Positions 1-10,096 of a stretch of DNA of 64,000 nucleotides are shown here, piece after piece (position 1 is the first letter of the stretch; each line of letters begins with the position of its first letter). Below the pieces are notes generated by a model that was given only the letters and a program-made list of their open reading frames with translations, made no database searches and was not told where the DNA came from. Position numbers and translations under genes: made by a program. This stretch comes from Nageia nagi (taxonomy: Eukaryota; Pinophyta). The stretch covers positions 61,132,001 to 61,196,000 of the forward strand of contig JBITNC010000001.1 of NCBI GenBank assembly GCA_050084985.1, given 5' to 3'.

Positions 1-480
1 AAAGCTTTCATATCCATACCTTTCAAGTTAAACACATTATCCATGATCAACTATTTTGGGATGACAAATCTTATGATGATATTATCTATAAAAACCTTAA
101 TGATCTTGTCTTGTATAGTAGAGTTTATTGGAGTAGCTTAAACCCATTTTATAGTGAATTTTATGATTTTTATAATAAATTTATACCCTTATCTTGAGTA
201 TGGATTTATCATACCAATTAGATCAATGTTGCAAACTACAAATGGCCATAGTGCTATAATTAGATTGAGATATTAATATGTCATCCTTTCAAGATTAGAC
301 TATTTTTAACATTACAAGATTTTATTAATATGTGATCTATAATCAGATTCCATGGTAGACCAATAGTATCCAAGTCATAAAATTTTTGTATAAATTTCTT
401 TAGTGAATAAATGACCTCCACACAATCCTTCATGTGCTTGTTCTAAGGATGATTCCACTTCATGGTGTATGAGATATATT
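1..480 (-). pseudogene. Tat-type Ty3 element A: integrase N-terminal part (decayed)
   Basis: Reading the minus strand leftward from about 434 gives an integrase zinc-finger start, HEGLCGGH (411-434). It is followed by GYYW-TME and, near 190-240, a WPF..NIDLIG stretch that opens the catalytic core in Tat-type Ty3 integrases. Several stops interrupt it, and the Cys pair of the HHCC finger is degraded. The core continues beyond the left edge. The same element's second RNase H lies immediately upstream in reading direction (830-1160), in the expected pol order. The family normally inserts element cDNA into host DNA; this copy cannot be functional. Confidence comes from several colinear motifs rather than one open frame. 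Confidence 0.8.
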
Positions 481-824
481 AAGAAAATAACTTAAAATGA
501 CCTTATATAAAAAATTTACCAATGATGATATACTTGATGGATATTATCCTTAATCTAGTTCTATCATTTTTATTAAAATATTATGAGACTATTTGGTCTT
601 TCAAGTATTGGTAGATATCCTTGTACCATTATGGAGTTGTGTGCTCTTAAATAGTTATACAACAACTTTCATATAAGTGATCAAGTGGATTATATTACAA
701 GTAGGAAGGCATACATAATTTTTTGATTATGAGAATTGTTTTTTCATCTTATATTTCAATGGGGTTCATTGAGGCCACATTTTGCATTTCATTAGAATAA
801 GTATTATTTGTTCTAGTTATATTT

Positions 825-1160
825 TCAATTTTGTACTACTCAAAATGATCTAGAAGCATATTTATAATTTCTTTGTAAGGGACCAAATGCTCATCTTTTA
901 TATTGTGTATATAGTTAAATTTGTTGATGACTAATTAAGAATTACCATATATATTTGATTATGTATGATTTTGATAAAAAAATAGTACCCCTAAAACTAA
1001 GAATCAATACCTCATACTCTCTTATGTTATTAGTACAATTGAAACCCAACATATATGCCAATGGAATGATATCATTAGAAGGATAAATAAAAAAAATACC
1101 TACCCCCAATCCATATGTGCACCTATAACTATCAAAGTATAGGGTTAATTTGTTAGGTCA
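825..1160 (-). pseudogene. Tat-type Ty3 element A: second (archaeal-type) RNase H
   Basis: On the minus strand from about 1155 the translation gives LTLYFD, then a CTNNIREYE segment (coding around 1020-1050) and, after a frame break, SQLVIN and LVPYKEI. This matches the additional RNase H that Tat/Ogre/Retand-type elements carry between the ordinary RNase H and integrase. At least four frame breaks or stops are present. Its separation from the first RNase H (4981-5361) is explained by the element inserted at 1270-4903. The stretch 481-825 between this domain and integrase shows no motif I recognise and is probably linker of the same pol. Confidence 0.75.
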
Positions 1161-1269
1161 CACTTTGATATGAAATACATACTCATTTGGGATCTCCCAT
1201 TGACTAGATAAATGACATGGGCATAATTTTGAATGGCATGTGCATTATGCACATGGAAGATTTTGAGCA

Positions 1270-2916
1270 TGATCAAAAATGGATTTCAAAGTAATGAAAA
1301 ATTAAAGTTTTCAAAATTTATGATTATTCTATTCAATTCAAATAGCTCTCCATCAGCATTTTGACACTTTTGATAGATTGAAAATCCAATAACAAATGGA
1401 TGATTTATATAGGTTTAAATATTTTTAATAAATAATAATTAAAGATTATTATTTATTATAATTGAAAAGCTTTTCAAGTTTATTTTAAATTGCCAAAGAA
1501 AACAAATACATAAAAGGGATACCACTAAATGAATAATTACTATTCAAAAGGGATCAAATTCCCCTCACCTGCTAGCATGTGGGAGACATAACTAATATAA
1601 AGAAGGACTTGACATAATGACAAGAAGGAAGTAGGTTGTGTTACCAATGTGGAGCTAAAAATACCATGAGAAGGTTTAAAATAGTTAATCACCTCCATGA
1701 AAATTCAATGTGGTTTTTTTAAAGGGACTACACATAAAGGAAGATACCATGTAACAAAATTATGTTAGATCCATATCTCCTAATAGTTTTGGGAAGATGT
1801 CATTTGTTTCCCATCATTCATCTATACTTGGTTGACTGCCAATTAAAGATAGCCTCCAAGGTGAAGGGTCAAATGAGGAACTACAAAAGTACATCCATCA
1901 AGGAGGCTTAAATGGCTAATGTGTAGGTCAATGGAGGGAGATTGTTTATTTACTAGCCACCAATCAGACCATCCACCCAACATTTTGAAGAAGTTATTTG
2001 GAGTATACCATGTGCATTGAGGAGAGTGTAATATAGAGACCCACGTTTTCCATGTGGGGTTCTTGGAGTAAATTCCATCAATATACCATGGAGATCGATG
2101 AGGTAGAAGGTTACAAAGGATCCAATTAACTACTTAAATAATTTTCCCATATTTGGAGAGGTATTTAAAGCCTTAGTTAATGGTGGATTTGGTAAAACCT
2201 TTGAATATATTTGCAAAACTAATATAGCTCATATATATTTAAGAAAATTTTTTAAATTAGCACAACAATAATAATCTTTAATTTCTATTATTGTTACCAA
2301 AACTAATATGGGTTAAAAAAAGAGATCCACAAGAATTGTAAAGTTGGAAAATGGAGATAAAATAGGGGAGAGAATATTTCAAATATTGTAACCAATTCTT
2401 CTAAATATATAAACCCTTAATGTTATAAAAGGTGTTAAGGAGAATGTATTGGATAATTCCTCTCTTAGGAAAATTCTCCTTGTAGAGAGAGTTCTATGCC
2501 ATAGGTATGAAGTGTGTATTATCAAGTGTGAATAAAAATCTATATGTGTGTGAGAGTTGCACAATATTTGTGAATGTGTTAGGTGAGATATCATAATGTG
2601 ACAGTGGAAGAAATTATTATGAGGGATTATGCTAAGTTAGTGGCAAGCTTGGCATATGTAAAACTAGTACATAATATTATGATTGTGAGAGGTGATCTTT
2701 GAGGTCAAAAAACCTTCTGATCATTATGTATGTTGTAATGGAGGATCTACCTAATAAAGAATCACTCATTTGTATTTGGACGTAGCCTTGAAGTGAGGTG
2801 AACTAAGGTAAATATTTGTATCATACTTTTGTGTGATTGATTTTTTTTTTTCCATAAGCACTTAAAAAGTACATATGATATCTGAAATAGACTCTTAAGT
2901 TGGGATTTACAAATCA
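1270..2916 (+). repeat. 5' LTR of the short-interior element
   Basis: Pairs with 3205-4902 across its whole length, for example TGGATTTCAAAGT near the start and a shared block AAGTTAGTGGCAAGCTTGG (near 2633 and 4525). It ends in CA just before the primer site. Relative to the other copy it lacks about 85 bp near 2715, corresponding to 4615-4700, with a CCTTC microhomology at the edge. The first bases (TGATCAAAA) are aligned only approximately. Confidence 0.75.
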
Positions 2917-3204
2917 AGTTGGTATTAGAGCATTTTTTTTGCATGGAGAATTTAAAACAATAATTTATAGGAAGGAGAAGAGTGATGTAAATGATCAAAG
3001 CAAGGTATCAAAAGGATCAGTTAGCATAGTTGTAGAACCTAGAGGTAAAGCAAGAAAGTAAGTCCCAAGATAGGTAGCTTTAAAGACCCAAAGGTGTGTA
3101 GTGCCAAAAATCAAGAAGTGAAGATGTTCAAATATTTTGATATTGAGATATTATTCTAGGTCACTTTCATGATGAAATAGTTTTCTCTATTAGGAAAAGT
3201 CATC
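2917..3204 (+). other. Short interior of the LTR element, with primer site
   Basis: Begins with TGGTATTAGAGCA (2920-2932), close to the initiator-Met primer site used by many plant elements. The rest is purine-rich sequence without an ORF of note. Coding potential for gag or pol is absent. The stretch before the right LTR (GGAAAAG, 3193-3199) is only a weak polypurine tract. Confidence 0.6.
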
Positions 3205-4902
3205 TGAAATGGATTTCAAAGTCATGAATTTTTTTTTTTCAAAATTTGTGATTATTCTCTTTAAGTCATAGAGCTCTCCATTAACTTCTTGATGCCTTCA
3301 ATAGATTGAAAATCCAATATCAAATGGGTGATTTATCAAGGTTTGAATATTTTTAATAAATAATAATTGCAAAGGTTTTCAATTTTATTTTAAAATTCCA
3401 AAGAAATCAAATAAATAAAAGGGATACCACCAAGCGACTAATTAATAGTCAAAAGGGATCAAATTCCCCTCACCTATCGACATGTGGGAGACATAGATAA
3501 TGTAAATAAGGACTCAACACACTAATGAGAAGGAAGCAGGTCATGTTTCTAATGTGGAGCTAAAAGGACCGTGGGAAGTTCTAAAATACTCAATCACCTC
3601 CATGAAAATCCAACATAGTATTTTTATAGGGACTACACATAAAGGAAGATACCATGTGATAAAATTATGCTAGATCCATATCCACTAATAGTTTTGGAAA
3701 GCTTCCATTCATTTCCCATCATACATATATAGTTGGTTGACCACCGATTAAAGATATCTACCAAGGTAAATGGTCAAATGAAGAACCTCCAAAGGACATC
3801 CATCAAGGAGACTGCAATAGCTAACATGGAGGTCAAATGAGGGAGACCATTTTCTCACTAGCTTCCAGTCAAACCATCCACTTGACTTGTTGAAGAAGCC
3901 ATTTGAAGTGGACCATGTGCATTGAGGAGAGTTTAATATGGAGACCCATGATGGTCATGTGGGATTTTTAGTGTAAATTACATCAATAGACCATAGAGAT
4001 TGATGAGGTAGAAGGTTATAAAGGATCCAATCAATAAGTCAAATGGTCCACCCATATTTGGAGAGGTATTTAAAACATTAGTTAATGTGGATTTGGTAAT
4101 GCCTTTGAATATATTTGAAAACATATTATAGCCCATATATCTTCAAGAAGGTGTTTTAAATTAGCACAAAAATAGTAATATTTAATTACTATTGTTGTTA
4201 CAAAAACTAATATGGGCTAAAGAAGAGATCTATGGTAATTGTAAAGTTAGCAAAGATAAAATAGGGGAAATAATATTTCAAATATTGTAACTAATTCTCC
4301 TAAATATGTAAACCCTTAATTTTATAAAAGGATGTTAAGGAAAATATATTGGTTAATTACCCTATTAGGAAAATTCCCCTTATACGGAGAGTTCCATGCC
4401 ATAGGCATGAAGTGTGTATTACAAAGTGTGCATAAAACTCTATCTATGTGTGACATTTGCACAATATTTTCTATGTGAGATCTCATAATGTGAGAGTGGT
4501 AGAAAGTATTGTGAGGGAGCATGCTAAGTTAGTGGCAAGCTTGGTATGTGTAAAACTAGAACATAATATTATTGGTGTGAGAGATGATCTTAGAGGTGAA
4601 AAGACCTTCAAATTTTGTCCAAATAAAGTGGTTGAGAAGAAGCTTATGTAAATAATTTTAGTAGAATGTTGAAGGAGCTCCCATCAAGATGTTGTAAGTA
4701 TGATTCTTATCATTATGGATGTTCTAATGGAGAATCTACCTAATGAAGAATCACTCATTTGTAGTTGGATGTAGCTTCAAAGTGAGGTAAACCAGGGAAA
4801 ATATTTGTATCATACATTTTTTGATTGATTTGTATTTTTACAATCACATAAAAATTAAGTGTGAGATCCAATGTAAACTCTTAAGTTAGGGTTTATAGAT
4901 CA
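3205..4902 (+). repeat. 3' LTR of the short-interior element
   Basis: Direct repeat of 1270-2916, starting TGAAATGG and ending GATCA. It contains the extra ~85 bp (about 4615-4700) missing in the left copy. Short open frames inside both LTRs are not conserved between the two and are not taken as genes. Confidence 0.75.
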
Positions 4903-4980
4903 AAGCATATTCATTTGGTAAATCTCTATGAATAATGTCATCACCATTTTGGGAGGATTATACCATAAATTTTCTATTAC

Positions 4981-5361
4981 CTATCTCTTTACAAACTTTT
5001 GTTTGAAAAATAATAAATCAAATTCTTGTAAAAAGATTATCCATTTGCTAACCCTACTTGAGAGGTTTTTTACCATTAGATAGTTAAGAGGATTAATAAC
5101 ATTTACCATAAATGTAGTACAAAATAACAAATAGTATCTAAACTTTTCTATAGTGAAGAAAATTCCAAAAAAATATTTTTCAATAGAGGTATACCTATTT
5201 TCACACTCCAATAATATCTTGTTGAGATAGTAGATTTCTCTTTCCTTATTTGCATTATCTTGTTGGCATAAAATTTCTCCCAGGCCATGCATTATGGCTA
5301 AGACATACAAGTAACTAGGTTTGGAAAATTCCATAAGTAATAGAATAGGAGGATTAAGCAA
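4981..5361 (-). pseudogene. Tat-type Ty3 element A: RNase H (first domain)
   Basis: A 126-codon open stretch. In order it shows LYVLAIMHGLGEILCQQD, then KEREIYYLNKIL, YTSIEKYFFGIFFTIEKFRYYLL and, near the end, SRVSKWIIFLQEFDL. This is the RNase H/connection region that follows RT in Ty3 pol, where it removes RNA from the RNA:DNA hybrid. The ATG used is simply the first in the open stretch; the domain is part of a polyprotein and continues from RT to its right. The next pol domains reappear at 1160-1, beyond the element inserted at 1270-4903. Truncated and non-functional. Confidence 0.85.
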
Positions 5362-5394
5362 ATATCATTTTATATCATTAATTATTTTTATCAT

Positions 5395-6140
5395 TTATCA
5401 TCCCATACAAACTTGATATTTTTCTTTAGTAAATGAGTAAAAGGAACATAATTGTCACCTAATTGAGAAATAAACCTTGTAATAAAATTTATCTTACCTT
5501 GTAAGCTCATTAATTTCTTACGGTTCTTGGGTGGTGCTATGTTGATGATATACTTAACCTTCTTGGCATCAACTTATATGTCTCTTTTGAAAACAATTAA
5601 GCATAATAAATTTCCCAAAGTAACTCTAAAAATACACTTTTATTATTTAAGCTTAAAATTATACTTTTCTAAAATAACAAACACCTATTCCAACTATTCT
5701 ATTTGATCATTTTATTTCTTATACTTGGCTAATATCTCATCAATATACACTTCAACTAATTTGCGAATGTAATCATGAAATATAGTTACCATAGGATGTT
5801 GGTATGTATCTCCTACATTTTTAATACCAAAGGGAATTACCATCCAATAAAAATTAACCTATATAGTGAAGGTTATTTTTTGTTGATCTATTGGATTTAT
5901 TAAAATTTTATTTTAGCTAGAAAAACATCCATGAAAGATAATGTCTCATGTTTTTTACACTATCCACAATCATTTTAATGTTAGGCAATCTAAAATCATC
6001 TTTTGGATATGTATTATTGATATCTTTGGAATCAATACATATTATCACCTCTCCATTGGGTTATGTAGTAAGAACAATATTAGACATATGATAATAATAA
6101 GCAATGGGTCTTATAAAGCTAACATTCAAGTATTTTTATA
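5395..6140 (-). pseudogene. Tat-type Ty3 element A: reverse transcriptase (decayed)
   Basis: On the minus strand the catalytic region reads VEVYIDEILAK (about 5733-5765), so the second Asp of the usual YxDD box is Glu here. It is followed by the RT thumb and connection sequence APPKNRKKLMSLQGKINFI (near 5500). Stops and small frame changes are frequent. A second copy of the sequence just upstream of RT (from 6107 on) is at 31201 onward. The motif order RT then RNase H, reading right to left, agrees with the neighbouring domains. Confidence 0.75.
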
Positions 6141-6645
6141 AATCTTTAATAACTAAAAATGCCTTAAATGGATGCATTTTTGTAATTTTTTATTTGACGG
6201 GTTTTGTATCATTCTTGAGTGGTAAACTATGCATGAAAATTGTAGAATCTAATACAAGCATATCAAAATAAAACCAAGAAAAATTATCATAGCATTTGAG
6301 ATATATTTGAGTATACCTTTTTTGTTTTTATTCATCAAAACCTCCTCAAATTTTGATCATTTTAGGTTATTTGATAGAATCAATATTGATAACAACTAGT
6401 TATTTGATAGGAAATGTCAATTCTTCTTCTTTTGTTGTAAAGAAGAAAGGGCCTCCAATACTAGAACACCAAAAATATCCTCTTCATCTTTAGCTAGATG
6501 TATGTGAAATACCTCATTGAAATTTTGCTCTTTTCTAAAGTACCCATATTGGATAAAAATATAGCTTGAATTTCTCTTATTGTTAGATTTGGGAACCTTA
6601 GAATGTGCCCCCATGTAATTTAGAAATGCATCATTAGTAGAAAAG
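6141..6645 (-). pseudogene. Element A: segment between protease and RT
   Basis: This contains a 65-codon open stretch (6417-6614, starting MGAHSKVPKSNNKRNSSYI). A close relative occurs at 31527-31709 in the second copy. The matching order in both copies indicates it is a genuine part of the pol precursor, in the linker or RT N-terminal region, rather than a chance frame. No catalytic motif is visible. Confidence 0.5.
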
Positions 6646-7040
6646 CAAACAAACCACCATTATGCATAGTGGCGAATATTAGCCAATAGGCTAATATTAG
6701 GTTTTATAATGTTAAAATATTTCAAAAATATAGACCTCAGATATTGCACCATTTAGCGTGAATTTTTCAAGACAAAAAAATTATGGGTTGGCTCACCAAT
6801 ATTTTACAATTTTTTTTTATAAACATAAGTGCAAATAGCCACCTATACATCCTATACTTTCACAAGCAATCACCTTGAAAATTTAAAAAAAAAATTCTTG
6901 ATGAAATCACCAATTATGACCCTATATATAAAGTTTATGAGACTGTTTAGATATACCTAATACCAACATTTAAAATTTTCAAATTCTATTAGATGCTAAT
7001 TAACAAGGGATTGTATATGCTTGGTAGTTCTTTATTGAAG

Positions 7041-7419
7041 ATGCTCGCCTATGCGATATTATAGATGCTCAACAGTGCAATATTGATGATGCTTGTTAAT
7101 GTAGAATTGAAGATGCTTACCTATGTCATTAAATATACTCATTATTGTAGAATTGAAGGTACTCATTTGTGTGGGATTGAATATGCTCATCTCTGACAAA
7201 TTGGAGATGCTCATCTGGACAAAATTAGAGATGCTCATTTGCACAAAATTGGAGATGCTCATCTATGTAAAATTGCAATTTTTCATTTATGAAAAATTGA
7301 AAATGCTCATCTATGCAACATTATAGATTCTCATCTAAGCAACATTATAGATTCTCATCTATGCAATATTGCATATGCTCATCTATGCAACATTGCAAAT
7401 GCTCATCTATTCTAAATGC
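7041..7419. repeat. 24-bp minisatellite, about 16 units
   Basis: Tandem array with unit resembling ATGCTCATCTATGCAACATT plus 4 bases. Unit starts fall at 7041, 7065, 7089, 7113, then every 24 bp from 7135 to 7399. One unit is 22 bp. Because 24 is divisible by three, both strands show a spurious 8-residue repeated reading frame here. There are no spacers, so this is not a CRISPR array. Confidence 0.9.
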
Positions 7420-7450
7420 TTATCACCTTGAGATTAGAGATGTTCATCAC

Positions 7451-7832
7451 TTTCTAAACCCCATAACTTTTTTTTAGGTCTCAAATCCATGCAAATGATA
7501 TACCATTAGATAGAGCTCGAAAAGACCTTTAAAATAAGTGGTCATTTTTGTAGGTTTCATATCCATGCAAATGATATACCATTGGATACAACTCAAAAAT
7601 ACCTTTAAAATAAGTGGTCACATGAATCCTTTTGAGCATGTAATAAATTATCTGCATTTTCTTGTAGATGACTATTACAATATTTTTGCCTTTTATGACT
7701 CATTACTTGCTCAAAAGGGGTCACATGACCACTCCTTTTAAAGGCCTTTTCAAGCTCTATCCAATGGTATATCATTTGCATGGATATGAGCCCTATAAAA
7801 AAAGTTATGGGCTTTAGAAAGTGATTGATTTT
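7451..7832. repeat. Long inverted repeat (hairpin) 1
   Basis: The left-arm motif CTTTCTAAACCCCATAACTTTTTT, with ATCCATGCAAATGATATACC, occurs from 7451. A second partial left-arm copy starts at 7545. The reverse complement runs back through 7730-7832 (GGTATATCATTTGCATGGAT ... AAGTTATGGG ... AGAAAGTG). The centre (about 7625-7725) holds TGCCTTTTATGACTCATTACTTGCT. Confidence 0.8.
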
Positions 7833-7845
7833 TTTTTATCAAATT

Positions 7846-8045
7846 CTATACCCCATAACTTTTTTTTTATCATTCACCAATTTATTTAAATGATATACCA
7901 TTGTATAGAGCTCAAAAAGACATTTAAAATGAATGGTCACATGACCCCATTTTAGCAAGTAATGAGTCATCAAAGGCAAAAACATGCTAATGATCATCTG
8001 CATGGATATGAGACTTGTAAAAAAGGTTATGGGCTTCAGAAAGTG
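7846..8045. repeat. Long inverted repeat (hairpin) 2, related to hairpin 1
   Basis: The same arm sequence (ACCCCATAACTTTTTTTT ... ATGATATACCATTG) starts near 7851. Its reverse complement ends near 8045 (TGCATGGATATGAG ... GGTTATGGGCTTCAGAAAGTG). The loop region GCAAGTAATGAGTCAT (about 7953-7970) is the inverse of the loop sequence in hairpin 1, so the two hairpins are themselves inverted relatives. Confidence 0.75.
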
Positions 8046-8250
8046 AAGATAATTATCTATATTTTTTTGAAGATGCTCATATGCCTATAATAAACTAGAT
8101 ATTAATATAATATCACCAATATTTATAACTTTTAAAAAAAATATTTATTTCACCATTTACTATAAGCAATTTTTGTATACTTTCACCATGACTCTGAATC
8201 CAATTTGCCATATTTTGAAAATTTTTATTTTATCATCATTCATTATGCAT

Positions 8251-9058
8251 AACACTAAATCAAATTCTAGATAAATATCAATATATATCAATAATTCATC
8301 ATCTAGCTCAATCATATTAAGTTGTAGGATGAATTTTATGATACCTAAAGGTTTAGCTTTTGAATGAAAAAATCTTAAGACTTTTTTTTTTATCTTTATA
8401 AGAAATTATCTAAAAAAGAAGGCATACCTTGCTAATTTTTTCTAAACTAGCCCCCATATAACTTTATTTCTCTTTCATATATTTTTGAGCAAAAGGAGTA
8501 TGAAATAATTATTTGTAAATCTTACCCATTTCATAAGTTGTATCTTTTCATTCATTAGGCTAGGGAACTTGGATCGGGAGAGAAACAAAAGAAGAATCTT
8601 CTATTTGATCATCAATTGTATGGTGTGTGCACCCTTCTATACAAAGTGTGTGGAATTTATGGTGTATGATCTTTTGATATTTAATATCCATAACTGACAC
8701 CATAAGATCTAGATTTTGTATATTATACATTTCAAGCCTAGTCTTGATGAATTTCATCTCTCTTTATGCTTTCACCAAGGTTGAATAATTCTAAAAATCG
8801 AAATAGGTTTATATGATAAATATGCAATCCATCAATCTCAAATATCCTAGATTGTACAATGCATATGGTTTAATATCTACTACTATCATGTGGATTTGCC
8901 GATCAAATTCAAAATTAAGTGAATTGTGAAGAGTAGAAGGGGTTGACTTCATTTCATGGATCCAAGTTCTCCCAAAGAGTAGATTGTAGGTCACATTTCC
9001 ATTTAGGATATGGAAAGAGTATTATACTATCTTAGGAACAATATGAATTAAGAAATAA
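8251..9058 (-). pseudogene. Tat-type Ty3 element A: protease region
   Basis: The minus-strand frame at 8809-8994 reads MTYNLLFGRTWIHEM followed by STLHNSLNFEF. This is the typical C-terminal part of the aspartic protease region of Tat/Athila-type elements (YNLLLGRxWIH...STxHxxxKF). The second copy (32236-32499) preserves the same segment. Downstream frames at 8560-8757 (MDIKYQKIIHHKFHTL...) are the linker to RT. The active-site Asp-Ser/Thr-Gly should lie further upstream, but there sequence Z1 starts at 9059, so the protease is cut off. Confidence 0.75.
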
Positions 9059-9649
9059 TGCTAGCACCAAAATAATGCTTTAGTGACTTAAAAAGACTTT
9101 AATGACCTAACAAATCAATGAATTGATGAATCATTGAATAGTGATCAAATCGAGTAGTTTGAAGACCAAACAAAGTAGTTTGATGAAAAAACCAAGCAAT
9201 TTAGAAGAAGTCAAGTAAACTAATAAGGATTAATAAATTTGTTATGAATTGTTATGAGGATAATGAATTGTTACACCTCTTTTGAAGCGATATCAAGAGA
9301 TATAAAAGGTCATTCAAGGGTGGATGAAGAAATATCATTTAGGGGAATAAGTAGGACTATAATGGACATAATATAAGTTATAATTGATATATATACCAAT
9401 GTGTGTGGAAATATATGTGTAATAAAGAGAGAATAATTTGAACTTGTTATAAAAAAATATATCATCATATTTAGTCTATTGAATTGAATTCTTTTTTAAT
9501 ATAAATACACACTTAAATTCATTATGTTACTCATTATTTATTGTTCTTATTTCAACTATGCAAATTTTCATTTTATAGTTGGAACTTATTTTCTTATTTA
9601 TGGGTAAGAACCCTAACGACTAGCATAAGTCATTGAACACTGATAAACA
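9059..9649 (+). repeat. Left LTR of Z1
   Basis: Starts TGCTAGCACCAAAATAATGC and ends around TGATAAACA. Homologous to 32552-33147, to 11063-11365 plus 29932-30248, and to 34135-34678. A TATA-rich segment followed by CCCTTACTTAAATTCATTATG-like sequence is shared by all copies. Confidence 0.8.
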
Positions 9650-9785
9650 ATTTCTTTATCAAGAAACCTACAAATAGATAAGTAGAATTTTCATGGAATG
9701 TTAGAAAGAACATACTAGAGAGTACCTTTTAACCCATCAAAAAGATATATGAATATTTTATTCTACTAGTAATCAGATAAATTGG

Positions 9786-10096
9786 AGAAGTGGGTGGTTC
9801 CCATGGGGATACCATGGTGGTAAAGTGATTCAAATAGGTGGGAAGAGATCATTAGTTTGAATCCCCTTGATGGATCCCTAGTGGTGATATGTGATTGCAA
9901 TTTGGACATGTTTCAACTATAATGTGACTAGTTTGTGGGGCCTAGATAAAAATCCTTATATAAAAATATTACTCAATCAAAGAACCCATGATTTACCCAA
10001 GTCAATTGATTTATGAGAGGATCCCAACTTTGAGAGGATTAATGGTTCTTGCTAACACCTCCCATTATAATTTTTGTTTTTTTTTAGAAGTGGGTG
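9786..10096 (+). mobile_element. tRNA-derived SINE with 11-bp target duplication
   Basis: A 289-bp insert (9797-10085) is bounded by identical AGAAGTGGGTG at 9786-9796 and 10086-10096. The paralogous copy has the uninterrupted site once (33283-33293). The head carries RNA polymerase III promoter-like boxes: TGGTGGTAAAGTG (A box, about 9815-9827) and AGTTTGAATCC (B box, 9854-9864), about 39 bp apart. The tail ends in a T-rich run (10070-10085). Boxes, long target duplication, short tail and an empty paralogous site together make this a SINE. The family is not recognised. SINEs are mobilised by LINE reverse transcriptase; none is seen here. Confidence 0.88.

Larger units (their letters stand above)
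1270..4903 (+). mobile_element. LTR element with long LTRs and a very short interior (non-autonomous)
   Basis: Two diverged direct repeats of ~1.65 kb (about 1270-2916 and 3205-4902) flank only ~290 bp. A tRNA primer-site-like TGGTATTAGAGCA (2920-2932) follows the left repeat and fixes plus orientation. The interior has no gag or pol. Flanking bases GAGCA (1265-1269) and AAGCA (4903-4907) may be a decayed 5-bp target duplication. The element interrupts Ty3 element A between its two RNase H domains, so it is younger than A. It could be a non-autonomous LARD/TRIM-like family or an internally deleted copy; the absence of any coding remnant does not decide between them. Confidence 0.75.
6646..8250. 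mobile_element. Unclassified ~1.6-kb insertion in element A
   Basis: Defined by comparison with the second copy of the element. There the flanks (around 31730 and 31745-31790) are almost contiguous, whereas here ~1.6 kb separates them. The insert contains a 24-bp minisatellite (7041-7419) and two or more long inverted repeats (7451-8045). A loosely repeated motif with CACCAATATTT and TATACTTTCAC occurs near both ends (about 6796-6870 and 8115-8195). I could not define terminal inverted repeats or a target duplication. It could be a non-autonomous DNA transposon, a Helitron-like insertion or a foldback element. Confidence 0.5.

Noticed and set aside
7041-7419. CRISPR-like regular array
   Set aside because: 24-bp units are directly adjacent with no unique spacers, and the context is plant transposon DNA; it is a minisatellite.
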